DNA from: Janthinobacterium sp.
Lineage (GTDB): Bacteria; Pseudomonadota; Gammaproteobacteria; Burkholderiales; Chitinibacteraceae
NCBI GenBank assembly: GCA_025360045.1
Contig: JANYCY010000056.1
Coordinates: forward strand, 1 to 64,000
Reading direction: 5' to 3'
DNA length: 64,000 nucleotides
The position numbers were made by a program, and so were the translations under genes. The notes beneath the pieces are model-generated. The model worked only from the letters and a program-made list of their open reading frames with translations, was not told the origin of the DNA and ran no database searches. Below are positions 10,782 through 20,463 of this stretch, one piece after another (the first letter of the stretch is position 1; each line of letters opens with the position of its first letter).

Positions 10782-11591
10782 GTGGCGAAAATCATTGTTA
10801 TTACATCGGGCAAAGGCGGCGTGGGTAAAACCACCACCAGCGCCAGCTTTGCCTCTGGCCTCGCCCTGCGCGGGTTTAAAACAGCCGTCATTGATTTTGA
10901 TGTGGGCCTACGCAATCTCGATTTAATTATGGGATGCGAGCGTCGCGTGGTTTACGACTTTGTAAACGTCATCAAAGGCGAAGCATCGCTCAACCAAGCA
11001 CTGATTAAAGACAAAAACTGCGACAATCTTTATATCTTGCCGGCATCGCAAACACGCGATAAAGATGAGTTATCTAAAGAAGGCGTTGAAAAAGTTCTCA
11101 AAGAACTTGAGCAAAGTGGCTTTGATTACATTATTTGCGACAGCCCTGCGGGCATTGAAACAGGCGCATTTATGGCGCTGTATTTCGCCGAAGAAGCGAT
11201 TGTCGTTACCAATCCTGAAGTCTCATCGGTACGCGATTCTGATCGCATCATCGGCATTTTGGATGCTAAATCCAAACGCGCCGAAGATGGTGGCACAGTA
11301 AAAACACATCTGCTCATTACCCGCTATAGCCCTAAGCGTGTTGATTCGGGCGAGATGTTATCGCTCGATGATGTACAGCATCTACTGCGCATTAAACTAA
11401 TTGGTGTAATCCCAGAATCCGAAAGCGTCTTGCAAGCGTCTAACTCGGGCAGCCCGGCCATTCACTTGGCAGGCAGCGATGTTTCTGAGGCTTACAAAGA
11501 TGTGGTCGCCCGTTTCTTGGGTGAAGAGCGTCCATTGCGTTTTATTGAAACACCCAAGGCACCGTTCTGGAAACGGTTATTCGGGGGTTAA
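10782..11591 (+). CDS. minD: Septum site-determining ATPase MinD
   Basis: This 269-residue ParA/MinD-family ATPase dimerises on the membrane with ATP, recruits MinC, and oscillates under MinE control. The deviant Walker A GKGGVGKTTT is at 10-19, DFDVGLRNLD follows near 40, and the C-terminal PFWKRLFGG is the amphipathic membrane-targeting helix. The start codon is GTG at 10782 with CAGGGGAT about 8 nt upstream. It lies between minC and minE with very short gaps, so the three genes form one operon. Confidence 0.97.
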   Translation: MAKIIVITSGKGGVGKTTTSASFASGLALRGFKTAVIDFDVGLRNLDLIMGCERRVVYDFVNVIKGEASLNQALIKDKNCDNLYILPASQTRDKDELSKEGVEKVLKELEQSGFDYIICDSPAGIETGAFMALYFAEEAIVVTNPEVSSVRDSDRIIGILDAKSKRAEDGGTVKTHLLITRYSPKRVDSGEMLSLDDVQHLLRIKLIGVIPESESVLQASNSGSPAIHLAGSDVSEAYKDVVARFLGEERPLRFIETPKAPFWKRLFGG

Positions 11592-11594
11592 TGC

Positions 11595-11855
11595 ATGTCT
11601 ATTCTTAGCTACTTCTTTGGTGAAAAGAAAAAAACGGCGTCCGTGGCGCGCGAACGACTGCAAATTATTCTGGCGCACGAAAGAAATGGTAGAAATACCC
11701 CAGACTACCTACCCCAATTGCAAAAAGAGCTGATTGCCGTCATCTCAAAGTATGTTGCAATTAATCCAGAAGACATCATTGTGCAACTTGATCGCAAGGA
11801 TGACTTCGAAGTTTTAGAAGTAAATATTGTGCTGCCTGAAAGTAATAAGCGCTAA
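11595..11855 (+). CDS. minE: Cell division topological specificity factor MinE
   Basis: MinE (86 residues) stimulates the MinD ATPase and so drives the oscillation that frees midcell for division. The N-terminal membrane helix [13 protein letters not shown], the MinD-binding stretch [13 protein letters not shown] (about 19-31) and the C-terminal dimerisation domain with [21 protein letters not shown] are all visible and of normal length. The ATG is three bases after the minD stop codon, consistent with translational coupling. Confidence 0.97.
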   Translation: MSILSYFFGEKKKTASVARERLQIILAHERNGRNTPDYLPQLQKELIAVISKYVAINPEDIIVQLDRKDDFEVLEVNIVLPESNKR

Positions 11856-11887
11856 AGCACAAGAATTACTATTATTAAAGAGCACCC

Positions 11888-11930
11888 CGAAGAGAGGCTG
11901 GCACGGCTGCCAATTCCTCTCTTCGCTATT
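11888..11930 (+). terminator. Probable terminator between minE and map
   Basis: CGAAGAGAGG (11888-11897) pairs with CCTCTCTTCG (11916-11925), and TGGCA/TGCCA inside extends the stem. It is followed by CTATTTT, a modest T tract. It separates the min operon from map. Confidence 0.7.
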
Positions 11931-11944
11931 TTGAGGCCCACATC

Positions 11945-12748
11945 ATGAGCATTGTTATTAAAAACGCCGACGACATCGCCAAGATGCGCGTAGCTGGCAA
12001 ATTAGCCAGCGAAGTACTGGATTACATCACTCCCTTTGTAAAAGTGGGAGTCACCACGGCAGAAATCGATAGGCTCTGCCACGAATATATGCGCGATGTG
12101 CAAGGCACCATCCCTGCGCCGCTCAACTACTGCCCACCTGGCTACACACCTTACCCAAAAGCCATTTGCACCTCAGTAAACCAAGTGGTTTGTCACGGCA
12201 TTCCTGCTGATAAGCCACTCAAAAGCGGCGACTGCGTCAATCTGGATATCACCGTCATTAAAGATGGCTACCACGGCGACAATAGCCGTATGTATCTGGT
12301 AGGCGATGTTTCTGCACCTGCACGCCGCTTGGCACAAGTCACTTACAACGCCATGTGGCTTGGCATTGATCAAGTCAAGCCCGGTGCTCATTTTGGTGAT
12401 ATCGGTGCGGCGATTCAAAAATACGCCGAAGGCGCGGGTTATTCCGTCGTACGTGAATTCTGCGGCCACGGCATCGGCACAAAATTCCACGAAGATCCTC
12501 AAGTTCTGCATTACGGAAAAGCGGGCACCGGCCCTGAAATCAAAGTTGGCATGATTTTTACCATTGAGCCGATGATTAATGCAGGCAAGCGCGACATTAA
12601 AGGCATGAGCGATGGCTGGACCATCGTCACCAAAGATCGCAGCCTATCCGCACAGTGGGAGCACACGATTTTGGTCACCGAAACCGGTTATGAAGTGCTG
12701 ACGCTATCGGCAGGCACCCCTGCTCGCCCGGATAGCTACGCCATTTAA
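11945..12748 (+). CDS. map: Methionine aminopeptidase, type I
   Basis: The 267-residue enzyme removes the initiator methionine from nascent proteins. All five metal ligands of the pita-bread fold can be placed: Asp101, Asp112 (DGYHGDNS), His175 (FCGHGIG), Glu208 (FTIEPM) and Glu239 (QWEHT). The substrate-binding His84 in VVCHGIP is also present. No N-terminal extension is seen, so it is the short bacterial class. It stands alone after the min operon. Confidence 0.97.
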   Translation: MSIVIKNADDIAKMRVAGKLASEVLDYITPFVKVGVTTAEIDRLCHEYMRDVQGTIPAPLNYCPPGYTPYPKAICTSVNQVVCHGIPADKPLKSGDCVNLDITVIKDGYHGDNSRMYLVGDVSAPARRLAQVTYNAMWLGIDQVKPGAHFGDIGAAIQKYAEGAGYSVVREFCGHGIGTKFHEDPQVLHYGKAGTGPEIKVGMIFTIEPMINAGKRDIKGMSDGWTIVTKDRSLSAQWEHTILVTETGYEVLTLSAGTPARPDSYAI

Positions 12749-12752
12749 AAAA

Positions 12753-12820
12753 TGTAGGGCGCAACCCGTGAGACTTTGACACGAAATGCGACAGAAACGG
12801 CGGATTGCACCCGCCCTACA
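12753..12820. repeat. Dispersed palindromic repeat, family A, degenerate
   Basis: TGTAGGGCGCAACCCG at the left and CGGATTGCACCCGCCCTACA at the right are imperfect inverted arms. It fills the space between map and the next small gene. Confidence 0.65.
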
Positions 12821-12837
12821 AATGCAGGAACAAAACC

Positions 12838-13113
12838 GTGCTTCTTCTTACTTCACCTTGGCTAATTGGCCTACTCGTGATTGTTTTTTCTATTGGCGCG
12901 GCACTGTGTTTTGTGGGCCTGATGGTGTCTTTAATGACGGCATTGGGTCATAAAAACTGGCTATGGGCTGCGGGCATGCTGGCTGTATTTCCGCTAGCGG
13001 CCGTGTATTGCCTGCGCCGCTGGCAGATTGCTGCGTGGCCAGGCAAAATGCTGCTATCGGGCATGGGCCTGCTGATTTTGCCAATTGGCTATTATTTAGC
13101 GATGATCCAATAG
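12838..13113 (+). CDS. Small hydrophobic membrane protein of unknown function
   Basis: The 91-residue product has about three membrane segments (residues 6-35, 40-58 and 70-88) and no recognised domain. I chose the GTG at 12838 because CAGGAA lies about 8 nt upstream; a TTG at 12805 is in frame but falls inside a dispersed repeat. A strong hairpin terminator follows, so it may be a single-gene unit or read from map. I do not recognise a family and propose no function. Confidence 0.6.
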   Translation: MLLLTSPWLIGLLVIVFSIGAALCFVGLMVSLMTALGHKNWLWAAGMLAVFPLAAVYCLRRWQIAAWPGKMLLSGMGLLILPIGYYLAMIQ

Positions 13114-13158
13114 CGATTAAATAATATCTTACTGGCTTCGCCTGCAAACGTAGCTAAC

Positions 13159-13192
13159 AAAAGGGGAGCAATTATTTGCTCCCCTTTTGCTT
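13159..13192. terminator. Strong intrinsic terminator
   Basis: AAAAGGGGAGCAA (13159-13171) and TTGCTCCCCTTTT (13176-13188) are perfect 13-bp inverted arms with a 4-nt loop. The A and T flanks would let it work on either strand; the nearest upstream gene is the small membrane protein. Confidence 0.85.
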
Positions 13193-13296
13193 TCCTGCTC
13201 TATTCAGAAATTTAATTTTTACTCCTCCCCACCAAGAAAACCTGACTATATGCCATGTGGTTTGATACACTCACCTTACACCACAAGGAGGTGAGT

Positions 13297-13791
13297 ATGC
13301 ACAGTATTCGCCATAGCGAAAGAAAAGATATAGAGCAGATTCGCCAACTGTATGCCGAGCCCAGCAATTACTCGGCCACGCTGCAAGGCCCGTTTCCATC
13401 GATTGAGCTTTGGGAATCAAGGCTTGGGCAAGCGGCCGCAGCGGGGGTGATAAGCTTGGTTGCGGTACATGGAGAAGAAATTCTGGGGCAATTGGGTCTG
13501 CATATTGAGCAAAACCCACGCCGCAAGCATGTGGCCCATATTGGCATGGCGGTTAAAACCAGCGCGCGCAGGCAAGGTGTAGCCGACGCTTTAATGCGGG
13601 CGGCGATCGAAATCGCCGAGCAATGGCAAGCGATCAGCCGCATCGAGCTTTCCGTTTACACCGACAACCTCGCCGCCCTTGCCCTTTATGAAAAGCACGG
13701 CTTTATCAAAGAAGGCCAGTGCAAAAACTATGCTTTTAGAAATGGTCAGCTTGCTGATGTATATATAATGGCCCGATGTAAAACTGCTTAA
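13297..13791 (+). CDS. yhhY: GNAT N-acetyltransferase, YhhY/AaaT-like
   Basis: The 164-residue protein closely follows the E. coli YhhY pattern, an L-amino-acid N-acetyltransferase of the GNAT superfamily: IRHSERKDIEQIRQLYAEP at the start, ENPRRKHVAHIGMAVKTSARRQGVADALM for the acetyl-CoA pyrophosphate loop (RRQGVA), and IELSVYTDNLAALALYEKHGF. The start at 13297 is fixed by a near-perfect Shine-Dalgarno AAGGAGGTGA at 13285-13294; the upstream in-frame ATG at 13255 lacks one. The natural substrate is not shown by sequence. Confidence 0.88.
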   Translation: MHSIRHSERKDIEQIRQLYAEPSNYSATLQGPFPSIELWESRLGQAAAAGVISLVAVHGEEILGQLGLHIEQNPRRKHVAHIGMAVKTSARRQGVADALMRAAIEIAEQWQAISRIELSVYTDNLAALALYEKHGFIKEGQCKNYAFRNGQLADVYIMARCKTA

Positions 13792-13820
13792 GCCCCTCAA
13801 CCCACAAAAGGTAAGCCAGA

Positions 13821-14456
13821 ATGAAGATCACGCCCTTTACGCTTTATGCTGATTCGCTTTTCACCAGTCCCTATGCGATGTCGGTGTTTGTTGCGCTGCT
13901 TGAAAAAGACCTGCCTTTTGAAGTCAAAACACTTGATCTAGATGCGGGCGAGCAGCAGCAAAACGCATTTCGCCAGCAGTCTCTGACTAGCCGCGTACCG
14001 ACGTTGGTGCAAGGTGATTTCTCCCTTTCCGAATCGTCAGCCATCACCGAATACTTAGAAGAGCTATTCCCCGCACCAGAATATGCAGCACTCTACCCCG
14101 TAAACCTGCAACAACGCGCCAAAGCACGGCAAGTTCAAGCATGGCTGCGCAGCGACTTACTCGACTTGCGCATAGAGCGTTCGACCAATGTGGTGTTCTT
14201 TGCGCCCACAGATCAGCCGCTTTCTGCCAAGGGCCAAGCCGCCGCAGACAAGTTGATCGCCGCCGCAGACTTACTGATCAAAGATGATCAAAGCAGCCTA
14301 TTTGGCCAATGGTGCATTGCCGATACCGATCTTGCCCTCATGCTGAACCGCCTAATTAAAAACGGCGACCCTGTGCCTGTGAAACTAGTGAACTACGCCA
14401 ACGGGCAATGGCAAAGACCTGCGGTACAGCAATGGCTAAAACGGGGACGTGACTAG
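13821..14456 (+). CDS. yfcF: Glutathione S-transferase family protein, YfcF-like
   Basis: The 211-residue protein has an N-terminal thioredoxin-like GST domain with SRVPTLVQGDFSLSESSAITEYLEELFP, including the glutathione-contacting SES pair, and an all-helical C-terminal domain with QVQAWLRSDLLDLRIERSTNVVF and WCIADTDLALMLNRL. These segments match YfcF, a GST with peroxidase activity in E. coli. It follows the acetyltransferase by 29 bp and ends at a terminator, so the two probably share an mRNA. Confidence 0.88.
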   Translation: MKITPFTLYADSLFTSPYAMSVFVALLEKDLPFEVKTLDLDAGEQQQNAFRQQSLTSRVPTLVQGDFSLSESSAITEYLEELFPAPEYAALYPVNLQQRAKARQVQAWLRSDLLDLRIERSTNVVFFAPTDQPLSAKGQAAADKLIAAADLLIKDDQSSLFGQWCIADTDLALMLNRLIKNGDPVPVKLVNYANGQWQRPAVQQWLKRGRD

Positions 14457-14495
14457 GCCGAAGGCCCCTTCCTCAGAAACCTTTGGCATTCAGTA

Positions 14496-14517
14496 GGGGG
14501 CCAAGCCCCCTGTTTTT
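14496..14517 (+). terminator. Terminator after the YfcF-like gene
   Basis: GGGGGC (14496-14501), loop CAA, GCCCCC (14505-14510), then TGTTTTTA. It overlaps the stop codon of the convergent transporter gene. Confidence 0.82.
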
Positions 14518-15727
14518 ACGTCAAGACTTCGCTTGGCTGTACGACAGAAAACACCGCCATCATCACCAAGACCGCAGGTAAGGAGAACAAGAGCATGGCA
14601 GAGACTAGGCCGGATTGGTCGGCATAAAAGCCGGGCGGCAGGGAGAATAAGGCCAATATCAGCGTGGTGCTTTGGTAAGAAAATACCGATGCAGCGCCGA
14701 TCTCATCCTCGCCAAAACGACTCAACATGGTGGAATACGACGAGGCGAATAATATATTTGAGCTGATATGCGCCAGAATCACCGCCACAATCACCAAGAC
14801 TAAATAGGGGCTATAAAACGCAAACAAATACATCAAGAAAAAGCCTAGGCCTAATATGGATTTGGCCCAAGCCGAATCAAACAAGCGATCCACCATTTTT
14901 TGGCTGGTTAATAATGGCCCGATTAATTGACCGATACAGCGAGCAAAGAGCAGAATCAATACCGGATTAATGACCAGCCCTAATACTTTAAAGTCGTTAA
15001 ACTCCAAACCCTTTACCGGCAACAAAGCCATTGCAGGTGCTGAAATTAAAGTAAGTAGCGGCATAATGAGTAAAATCGTTTTTTTCTCAAGATTTAAAGA
15101 GAAAAACCGTATTTTGATCACCACCTCTTGATCGATCCGATTCAGGGCAGCATCCTCAATCAAAGCGCGCGAATAAAACAAACACGCAATCGCCAAAAGA
15201 TAAGACAGTGCATCCAAGGCAAAATAGAGCGAGCTACTTAAAAGAGGATAAAGCAGCCCGCCGATTCCCGTACCAACAATAGTAATCGCAGAAAAAGTAA
15301 GGGTTTCTATGGTGGCGATATGCAAATAGTCTGCCTCGCCAAAACCCCGTTTATTAATAGTGTGATAAGCCGAAACCGCCAAGCCAGAAAAAAGACTCGG
15401 CAAAGCCAGTGCCATACTGAGTATCAGCAAATTACCCGAATCCAAAGCATAAAAAGGCAGCAATAAAGACAATACCCCACCTATTTCTGCGGCAATCAAT
15501 ATAGAAAAAGGCTTGCACCATTGGCCTAAATACTTACCAATTTCAGAGCTCAATAAAGTCGGCACAATCGACATCGAGAAAGTCAGTGCAAAATCAGACG
15601 GTGCCGCAGCCGTCTTAGATAAAGCACCAAATACGGCGACCGCAGTTAAACCTGAACCAATACTCGTAATTAATAGGCCTAGGCAAAACCACAGATACCA
15701 GCGGGCAGAGATAAACAATTTAATCAT
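14516..15727 (-). CDS. Major facilitator superfamily transporter
   Basis: The 403-residue protein has about ten to twelve membrane helices with the usual MFS two-half layout (N half about 1-200, a loop with HPF-like basic residues near 215-230, C half after). No substrate-specific motif stands out. The first ATG of the frame is 26 codons earlier; I chose 15727 (MIKLFISARWYLWFC) because it gives a normal first helix. It resembles efflux-type MFS proteins of the macrolide-exporter kind, but this is a weak comparison. It is convergent with the GST gene. Confidence 0.75.
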   Translation of the reverse strand: MIKLFISARWYLWFCLGLLITSIGSGLTAVAVFGALSKTAAAPSDFALTFSMSIVPTLLSSEIGKYLGQWCKPFSILIAAEIGGVLSLLLPFYALDSGNLLILSMALALPSLFSGLAVSAYHTINKRGFGEADYLHIATIETLTFSAITIVGTGIGGLLYPLLSSSLYFALDALSYLLAIACLFYSRALIEDAALNRIDQEVVIKIRFFSLNLEKKTILLIMPLLTLISAPAMALLPVKGLEFNDFKVLGLVINPVLILLFARCIGQLIGPLLTSQKMVDRLFDSAWAKSILGLGFFLMYLFAFYSPYLVLVIVAVILAHISSNILFASSYSTMLSRFGEDEIGAASVFSYQSTTLILALFSLPPGFYADQSGLVSAMLLFSLPAVLVMMAVFSVVQPSEVLT

Positions 15728-16132
15728 CAAAATTCCAATAGCGTGCACGCGCCTGCCTTGCCGCAGCATTGGCAGACGAGCTGGAAAGCATAAGTACCTA
15801 CACACACTTAATGTATTCCCCCCTTTGACAAAGGAGGAGGCTGCAGCAGTGAAGAGCGCAGTACGTCATTAAGCAACGGTAGATAAAGCCCATGCTCAAA
15901 CAAAACATCAAGGGATTGGATAACACGCAGGCGTTCACAACCTGCTGGGCAGGCGGCTAGTGGGGAGTCATCAGAAATGCATCAGCAGAACGGGCTACTG
16001 AGGAAAGGCTCGCACGAAACATTCGCGGATATCCTTTTATTAAATGAGCGGCGAATTTATCAAACTGAAAGCATGCTGTAAATATAATCTCGATATATCT
16101 TAATAAAACGCACGCATTTACAACAAGCTAAC
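15728..16132. other. Gene-free region upstream of the MFS gene
   Basis: I find no credible gene in these 400 bp on either strand. Near 15811-15835 is a fragment of the CCCCTTTGACAAAGG repeat family, seen in full at 33.3 kb. The stretch should include the MFS promoter, but I could not identify it. Base composition is more AT-rich from about 16020 to 16130. Confidence 0.5.
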
Positions 16133-16163
16133 GAAAAAAAACGGGCCTCCGAAGATGCCCGTT
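16133..16163 (-). terminator. Terminator for the nap operon
   Basis: AACGGGC (16140-16146) pairs with GCCCGTT (16157-16163); on the minus strand the stem is followed by a run of seven or more T. It lies about 190 bp beyond napC, the last gene of the operon. Confidence 0.75.
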
Positions 16164-16306
16164 CTTACATATCAAACCAAGGAAGCTTAATCCTTCATCA
16201 TAGATCGACGCGGTATTGATAGGATCTACAACAACGCAGTCGGAGCGCTGAAAAACGGTGCGCAAGAAAAACGACTTGCACACCCTATACCCCCCCTTCA
16301 CCTTCC

Positions 16307-16360
16307 TTGGTTTTTTCCGTGAAACTCCGTGTTCTCCGAGACTCAAGGTTGGGGTTTTAC
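16307..16360. repeat. Dispersed CTCCGTG repeat (family B), fragment
   Basis: TTCCGTGAAACTCCGTG followed by TCTCCGAGACTCAAGG and GGGGTTTTAC matches the right half of family B elements elsewhere in the window. It ends at the napC stop codon. Confidence 0.6.
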
Positions 16361-17058
16361 TGCGTCCCAGCCATCTCTTCCTCACTGGCACTTTCTGCCT
16401 TAGGCGTTGCGGCTTTAGGCTGAACAGGATGCATGACCTCTTTGCTTACACCCTTGCCATCTGGCCCTACGTTTTGATTCACGGCGGGCAGGTGGTGAGC
16501 GATGCCTTTGTGGCAGTCGATACAGGTCATACCTTCAGACAAGCCTTTTTGGTGGGCGTTGGCCGAGCGAGTGTTTTGCTCCATATAGTCAAAATATTCG
16601 TAATTATGGCAGTTACGGCAGGCTTTGGAATCGTTGGCCTTCATCCTTGCCCATTCGTGCTGTGCCAGCTCGATACGTTTATCTAAGAATTTCTCACGCG
16701 TATCGATATAGCCAGTGAGCTTGCCCCAGACTTCTTTAGAAGCCTCAAGCTTACGCCACATTTTTGGACCCCATTCATGCGGCACATGGCAATCAGGACA
16801 GGTTGCACGTACACCGGAGCGATTGGTGTAGTGAACAGTTTCTTGATATTCCGGATACACATTGCTCGCCATTTCATGGCAGCTTAAACAGAATTTCTCG
16901 GTATTGGTCATTTCTAGCGCGGTGTTAAAACCGCCCCAAAAGATAATCCCCACAATAAACGCCACAATTACACCGACATAGCCGATACGTAAGCTACGTA
17001 ATTTTGCCAGCAAGGCACAAAGGCGTGCCTTAAGTGAGGGCTTGGTTTCATCGCTCAT
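16357..17058 (-). CDS. napC: Membrane-anchored tetrahaem cytochrome c NapC
   Basis: NapC oxidises quinol and passes electrons to the periplasmic NapAB complex. The 233-residue protein has one N-terminal membrane helix (about 25-47) and four CxxCH haem sites: CLSCH (57-61), CPDCH (87-91), CRNCH (147-151) and CIDCH (179-183), as expected for the NapC/NirT family. The C-terminal tail after residue 200 is charged and variable. It is the last gene of napFDABC. Haem attachment would depend on the Ccm system encoded 8 kb away. Confidence 0.96.
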   Translation of the reverse strand: MSDETKPSLKARLCALLAKLRSLRIGYVGVIVAFIVGIIFWGGFNTALEMTNTEKFCLSCHEMASNVYPEYQETVHYTNRSGVRATCPDCHVPHEWGPKMWRKLEASKEVWGKLTGYIDTREKFLDKRIELAQHEWARMKANDSKACRNCHNYEYFDYMEQNTRSANAHQKGLSEGMTCIDCHKGIAHHLPAVNQNVGPDGKGVSKEVMHPVQPKAATPKAESASEEEMAGTQ

Positions 17059-17070
17059 TATTCAATCCTT

Positions 17071-17514
17071 TTACTTAACCAAGCCATCCGCTGGCTTAAA
17101 GGTATTGCCAACCAAAGGTTTGGCATCCGTTTGTGGTACGTGGCATTGTTGGCAGAAATAACGGCGTGGCGAGATATTGGTAAGCTCAGTACCGCCACGG
17201 GTTTTAAAGTGAGTAATCGATACCTTGGTTGCACCCGTATCCGCGGTGCGATCCCAGCTGTGGCAATCGAGGCATTTATTAAACTCTTTGGTAATCAAAT
17301 AGCCCTTGGTGGTGTGCGGAATCAGCGGCGGCTGCTGCACAAATTGGCGAGGCAGCGGTTTGCGATCTTTTTCCCAGCGATAGTTTTCAGAAGGTGCATC
17401 GCCTTTAACCGCTTCGCTACCACGCAAAGATTTCAAAGTTTCCGCCTGCGCCATGGGAGCGCAGATCATACAGAAGCTCAACAATAGAGCCATTACACGC
17501 ATTAGTTTTTTCAC
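17071..17514 (-). CDS. napB: Dihaem cytochrome c subunit of periplasmic nitrate reductase
   Basis: NapB transfers electrons from NapC to NapA. The 147-residue precursor has a signal peptide (about 1-24, ending MAQA) and two haem sites, CLDCH (81-85) and CQQCH (121-125), with the NapB-type motif YLITKEFNKCLDCHSWD. It ends 12 bp before napC. The gap back to napA is 130 bp, wide for this operon, and is partly filled by a dispersed repeat. Confidence 0.96.
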   Translation of the reverse strand: MKKLMRVMALLLSFCMICAPMAQAETLKSLRGSEAVKGDAPSENYRWEKDRKPLPRQFVQQPPLIPHTTKGYLITKEFNKCLDCHSWDRTADTGATKVSITHFKTRGGTELTNISPRRYFCQQCHVPQTDAKPLVGNTFKPADGLVK

Positions 17515-17580
17515 TTCCCTCTCCTTTGGGGCAGGCCAACGGCTTGATAAAAATCGCTCATTGACCTAGCTCCCCTTTCG

Positions 17581-17640
17581 TAGGGCGGGTAAAACCCGCC
17601 GTTTTATTCAGAGTGCCTTGGCGGATTTTACCCGCCATAC
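17581..17640. repeat. Dispersed palindromic repeat, family A, inside the nap operon
   Basis: TAGGGCGGGTAAAACCCGCC is followed after a short spacer by GGCGGATTTTACCCGCCATA; the arms are inverted. It sits between napA and napB, immediately after the napA stop. Confidence 0.75.
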
Positions 17641-17644
17641 ACTT

Positions 17645-20185
17645 CTAAGCCTTGACCACTTTCACCGCACATTTTTTGTAGTCGGTTTGCTTAGAAATTG
17701 GGCAAGTCGCGTCCAGCGTCAGCTTATTCACCAAGCGGCCTTCGTCAAAGAAGGGGATAAAAATCAGCCCCATCGGTGGTTTATTGCGGCCACGCGTTTC
17801 TAGGCGGGCTTTGATATCACCACGGCGAGACGATACTTTCACCAACATACCGCGCTGTAAGCCACGTTTTTTAGCGTCATTTGGGTTCATAAACACCATC
17901 GCTTCTGGCACGGCTTTATGTAGCTCTGGCACGCGGCGTGTCATTGTGCCGGTATGCCAGTGCTCTAACACGCGGCCCGTGCAGAGCCACATATCAAAGT
18001 TGGCATCAGGCATTTCCGGCGGCGCTTGATATGGCAGAGCAATAATATTGGCACGGCCATCTTTATTACCGTAGAAACGCACACCCTCGCCTTTCTTCAC
18101 GTAGGTGTCGTAACCTTCGCGATAGCGCCATTTGGTTTCTTTGCCATTCACCACCGGCCAGCGCAAGCCGCGCACCTGATGATACATATCAAACGGCGCT
18201 AAATCGTGACCATGGCCGCGACCAAACTGGGCGTACTCTTCAAACAAGCCTTTCTGGATATAAAAACCAGCCAGCTTGGCTTCAACATTATCAAAGCCCT
18301 TGTACTGATCGGCGGCTTTAAATTTATCTACATTGCCATTCACATACAGCACGTCGTAGAGCGTTTTGCCTTTGACCGCGGGCTGCTTGGCAATCAAATC
18401 AGCAGGCCACACGTCTTCCACCTTAAAGCGCTTAGCAAATTGCATCAGCTGCCATAAATCAGATTTTGCTTCACCCGGTGCATTCACCTGCTGACGCCAT
18501 AGCTGGGTACGGCGCTCGGCATTACCAAAGCCGCCTTCTTTTTCTACCCACATTGCGGTCGGCAAGACCAGATCGGCGGCTAAAGTCGATGCGGTTGGGT
18601 AAGGATCAGACACCACAATAAAGGTGTCTGGCCTACGCCAGCCGGGGTAGAGCTCTTCATTAATATTGGGGCCGGCTTGCATATTGTTATTACACATCTG
18701 CCAGTAGACTTTCACCTTACCGTCTTTAATCGCCCGCGCCATGGCTACTGCGTGTAAGCCGATTTTGGCAGGGATAGTGCCCTCAGGAATACGCCAGATT
18801 TCTTCGGCGTGTTTACGGTGCTCTGGATTAGTGACCACCATATCGGCAGGCAAGCGGTGAGCAAAGGTGCCCACTTCACGCGCCGTACCACAGGCCGAAG
18901 GCTGGCCAGTGAGCGAGAACGGGCTATTGCCCGGCTCGGCAATTTTGCCCGTCAGCAAGTGGATGTTGTAAATCATATTGTTCGCCCATGTGCCACGGGT
19001 GTGCTGATTAAAGCCCATGGTCCAGAACGAGGTGACTTTGATTTTAGGGTCGGCGTAGAGCTCAGCCAACGCAATCAGGCGGTCCTCAGGAATACCGCAG
19101 AGCTTGCTGACTTTATCTACCGTGTAATCGGATACAAATTTTGAAAACTGCTCAAACGAGCCATCTTTCATATCATTTGGATTATTCTTTGGTTTGCCCG
19201 AAGCATCAGGATAACCATTGAATTTGGCATTCACTTCTAACGGATTATTGGGGCGCAGGCCATAACCGATATCGGTCTCACCAATTTTGAAATTACAGTG
19301 ATCTTTTACAAACTTCTGATTAACGCGGCCGGTTTTGATGATGTGATGGCAAATAAAATTCATCATCGCCAAATCGGTTTGCGGGGTAAATACCAAGCCA
19401 TAGCCGATATCGGCCAGCTCAAAAGAGCGATGCTCATAAGTCGATAACACAGCGACTTTTACTTTGGGATTAGATAAACGTCGATCAGTAATCCGGCTCC
19501 ATAAAATCGGGTGCATTTCGGCCATATTAGAGCCCCAAAGCACAAAGGCATCGGCGGCTTCGATATCGTCGTAGCAGCCCATCGGCTCGTCCATACCAAA
19601 GGTACGCATAAAGCCGGTGACCGCGCTGGCCATACAGTGGCGGGCATTTGGGTCTAGATTATTAGATCTGAAACCTGCCTTCATCAGTTTAACGGCGGCA
19701 TAGCCTTCATAAATCGTCCACTGACCCGAGCCAAACATGGCAATAGATTCTGGGCCGCTGGTTTTAAGCGCTTCTTTCCACTTTTTTTCCATAATGGCAA
19801 ACGCCTCATCCCAGCTAATCGGGGTAAATTCGCCATCTTTATCGTACTGGCCGTTTTTCTTGCGTAGCAAAGGCTGGGTTAAACGATCTTCGCCGTACAT
19901 AATTTTGGAAAGGAAATACCCTTTCACACAGTTCAAGCCCCGATTCACTTCACCATCAGGATCACCCTGAGTGGCCACTACTCGGCCATTTTGCGTACCC
20001 ACCAGCACCGCACAGCCCGTACCACAGAATCGACAGGGTGCTTTATCCCAGCGAATCGCGCTTTTACCATCGCCTGCCGTTGCTGGCATGGGTTTGGGTG
20101 CAGCATTTGCGAGGGGTATCCCTGCACTGGCTACCGCAGCAGCGACGGCAGATATTTTAATAAACTCACGGCGATCCAAGCTCAT
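17645..20185 (-). CDS. napA: Periplasmic nitrate reductase catalytic subunit
   Basis: NapA reduces nitrate to nitrite in the periplasm using a bis-MGD molybdenum cofactor and one [4Fe-4S] cluster. The 846-residue precursor has a Tat signal (DRREFIK followed by an Ala-rich segment to about residue 28). Cluster cysteines are Cys51, Cys54, Cys58 and Cys86 (CRFCGTGC...LNCVKG). Cys184 in ARHCMASAV is the expected molybdenum ligand. The C-terminal MGD-binding region has [17 protein letters not shown]. The start codon overlaps the napD stop by four bases. MoaA, needed for the cofactor, is encoded 4 kb away. Confidence 0.98.
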   Translation of the reverse strand: MSLDRREFIKISAVAAAVASAGIPLANAAPKPMPATAGDGKSAIRWDKAPCRFCGTGCAVLVGTQNGRVVATQGDPDGEVNRGLNCVKGYFLSKIMYGEDRLTQPLLRKKNGQYDKDGEFTPISWDEAFAIMEKKWKEALKTSGPESIAMFGSGQWTIYEGYAAVKLMKAGFRSNNLDPNARHCMASAVTGFMRTFGMDEPMGCYDDIEAADAFVLWGSNMAEMHPILWSRITDRRLSNPKVKVAVLSTYEHRSFELADIGYGLVFTPQTDLAMMNFICHHIIKTGRVNQKFVKDHCNFKIGETDIGYGLRPNNPLEVNAKFNGYPDASGKPKNNPNDMKDGSFEQFSKFVSDYTVDKVSKLCGIPEDRLIALAELYADPKIKVTSFWTMGFNQHTRGTWANNMIYNIHLLTGKIAEPGNSPFSLTGQPSACGTAREVGTFAHRLPADMVVTNPEHRKHAEEIWRIPEGTIPAKIGLHAVAMARAIKDGKVKVYWQMCNNNMQAGPNINEELYPGWRRPDTFIVVSDPYPTASTLAADLVLPTAMWVEKEGGFGNAERRTQLWRQQVNAPGEAKSDLWQLMQFAKRFKVEDVWPADLIAKQPAVKGKTLYDVLYVNGNVDKFKAADQYKGFDNVEAKLAGFYIQKGLFEEYAQFGRGHGHDLAPFDMYHQVRGLRWPVVNGKETKWRYREGYDTYVKKGEGVRFYGNKDGRANIIALPYQAPPEMPDANFDMWLCTGRVLEHWHTGTMTRRVPELHKAVPEAMVFMNPNDAKKRGLQRGMLVKVSSRRGDIKARLETRGRNKPPMGLIFIPFFDEGRLVNKLTLDATCPISKQTDYKKCAVKVVKA

Positions 20186-20463
20186 GATAAGCGCTCCTCA
20201 GATTTTTTTGATTTAAGTGAAGGGGGTGGTGGCATTTCTTCGTCACAATATTCATAAGCCAGTGTGGCCGATGCAACATGAGGAATCTCTTGAATTTGTT
20301 TAAGCAGGTCGGATGATCGAATACCTGGCACATCCTCAATGGTGATAATCAGCCGCCCTTCGTGCTCCAGATGTAGCTCCACCCCTTGCACCGCAAGCAC
20401 TGCTGCTTTGACTTCTTCTAAATGATTGGGAACGGCCCGAATCACTAGGCTAAAGATATTCAT
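20182..20463 (-). CDS. napD: NapA maturation chaperone NapD
   Basis: NapD is a small cytoplasmic chaperone that binds the NapA Tat signal peptide and holds back export until the cofactor is inserted. The 93-residue protein has the ferredoxin-like NapD pattern, with [18 protein letters not shown] at the start and [10 protein letters not shown] in the middle. Four-base overlaps with napF before it and napA after it suggest translational coupling. A Pro- and Ser-rich tail follows residue 78. Confidence 0.93.
   Translation of the reverse strand: MNIFSLVIRAVPNHLEEVKAAVLAVQGVELHLEHEGRLIITIEDVPGIRSSDLLKQIQEIPHVASATLAYEYCDEEMPPPPSLKSKKSEERLS

Noticed and set aside
12805-12837. TTG start giving an 11-residue longer small membrane protein
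   Set aside because: The extension is encoded by the right arm of a dispersed repeat, while GTG 12838 has a ribosome site at the right distance.
16128-16391. Minus-strand frame of 87 codons after napC
   Set aside because: It overlaps the terminator, a family B repeat fragment and the end of napC; its sequence is not protein-like.
18206-18457. Plus-strand frames opposite napA and other long genes
   Set aside because: They are antisense shadows of well-supported genes and have no independent protein features.
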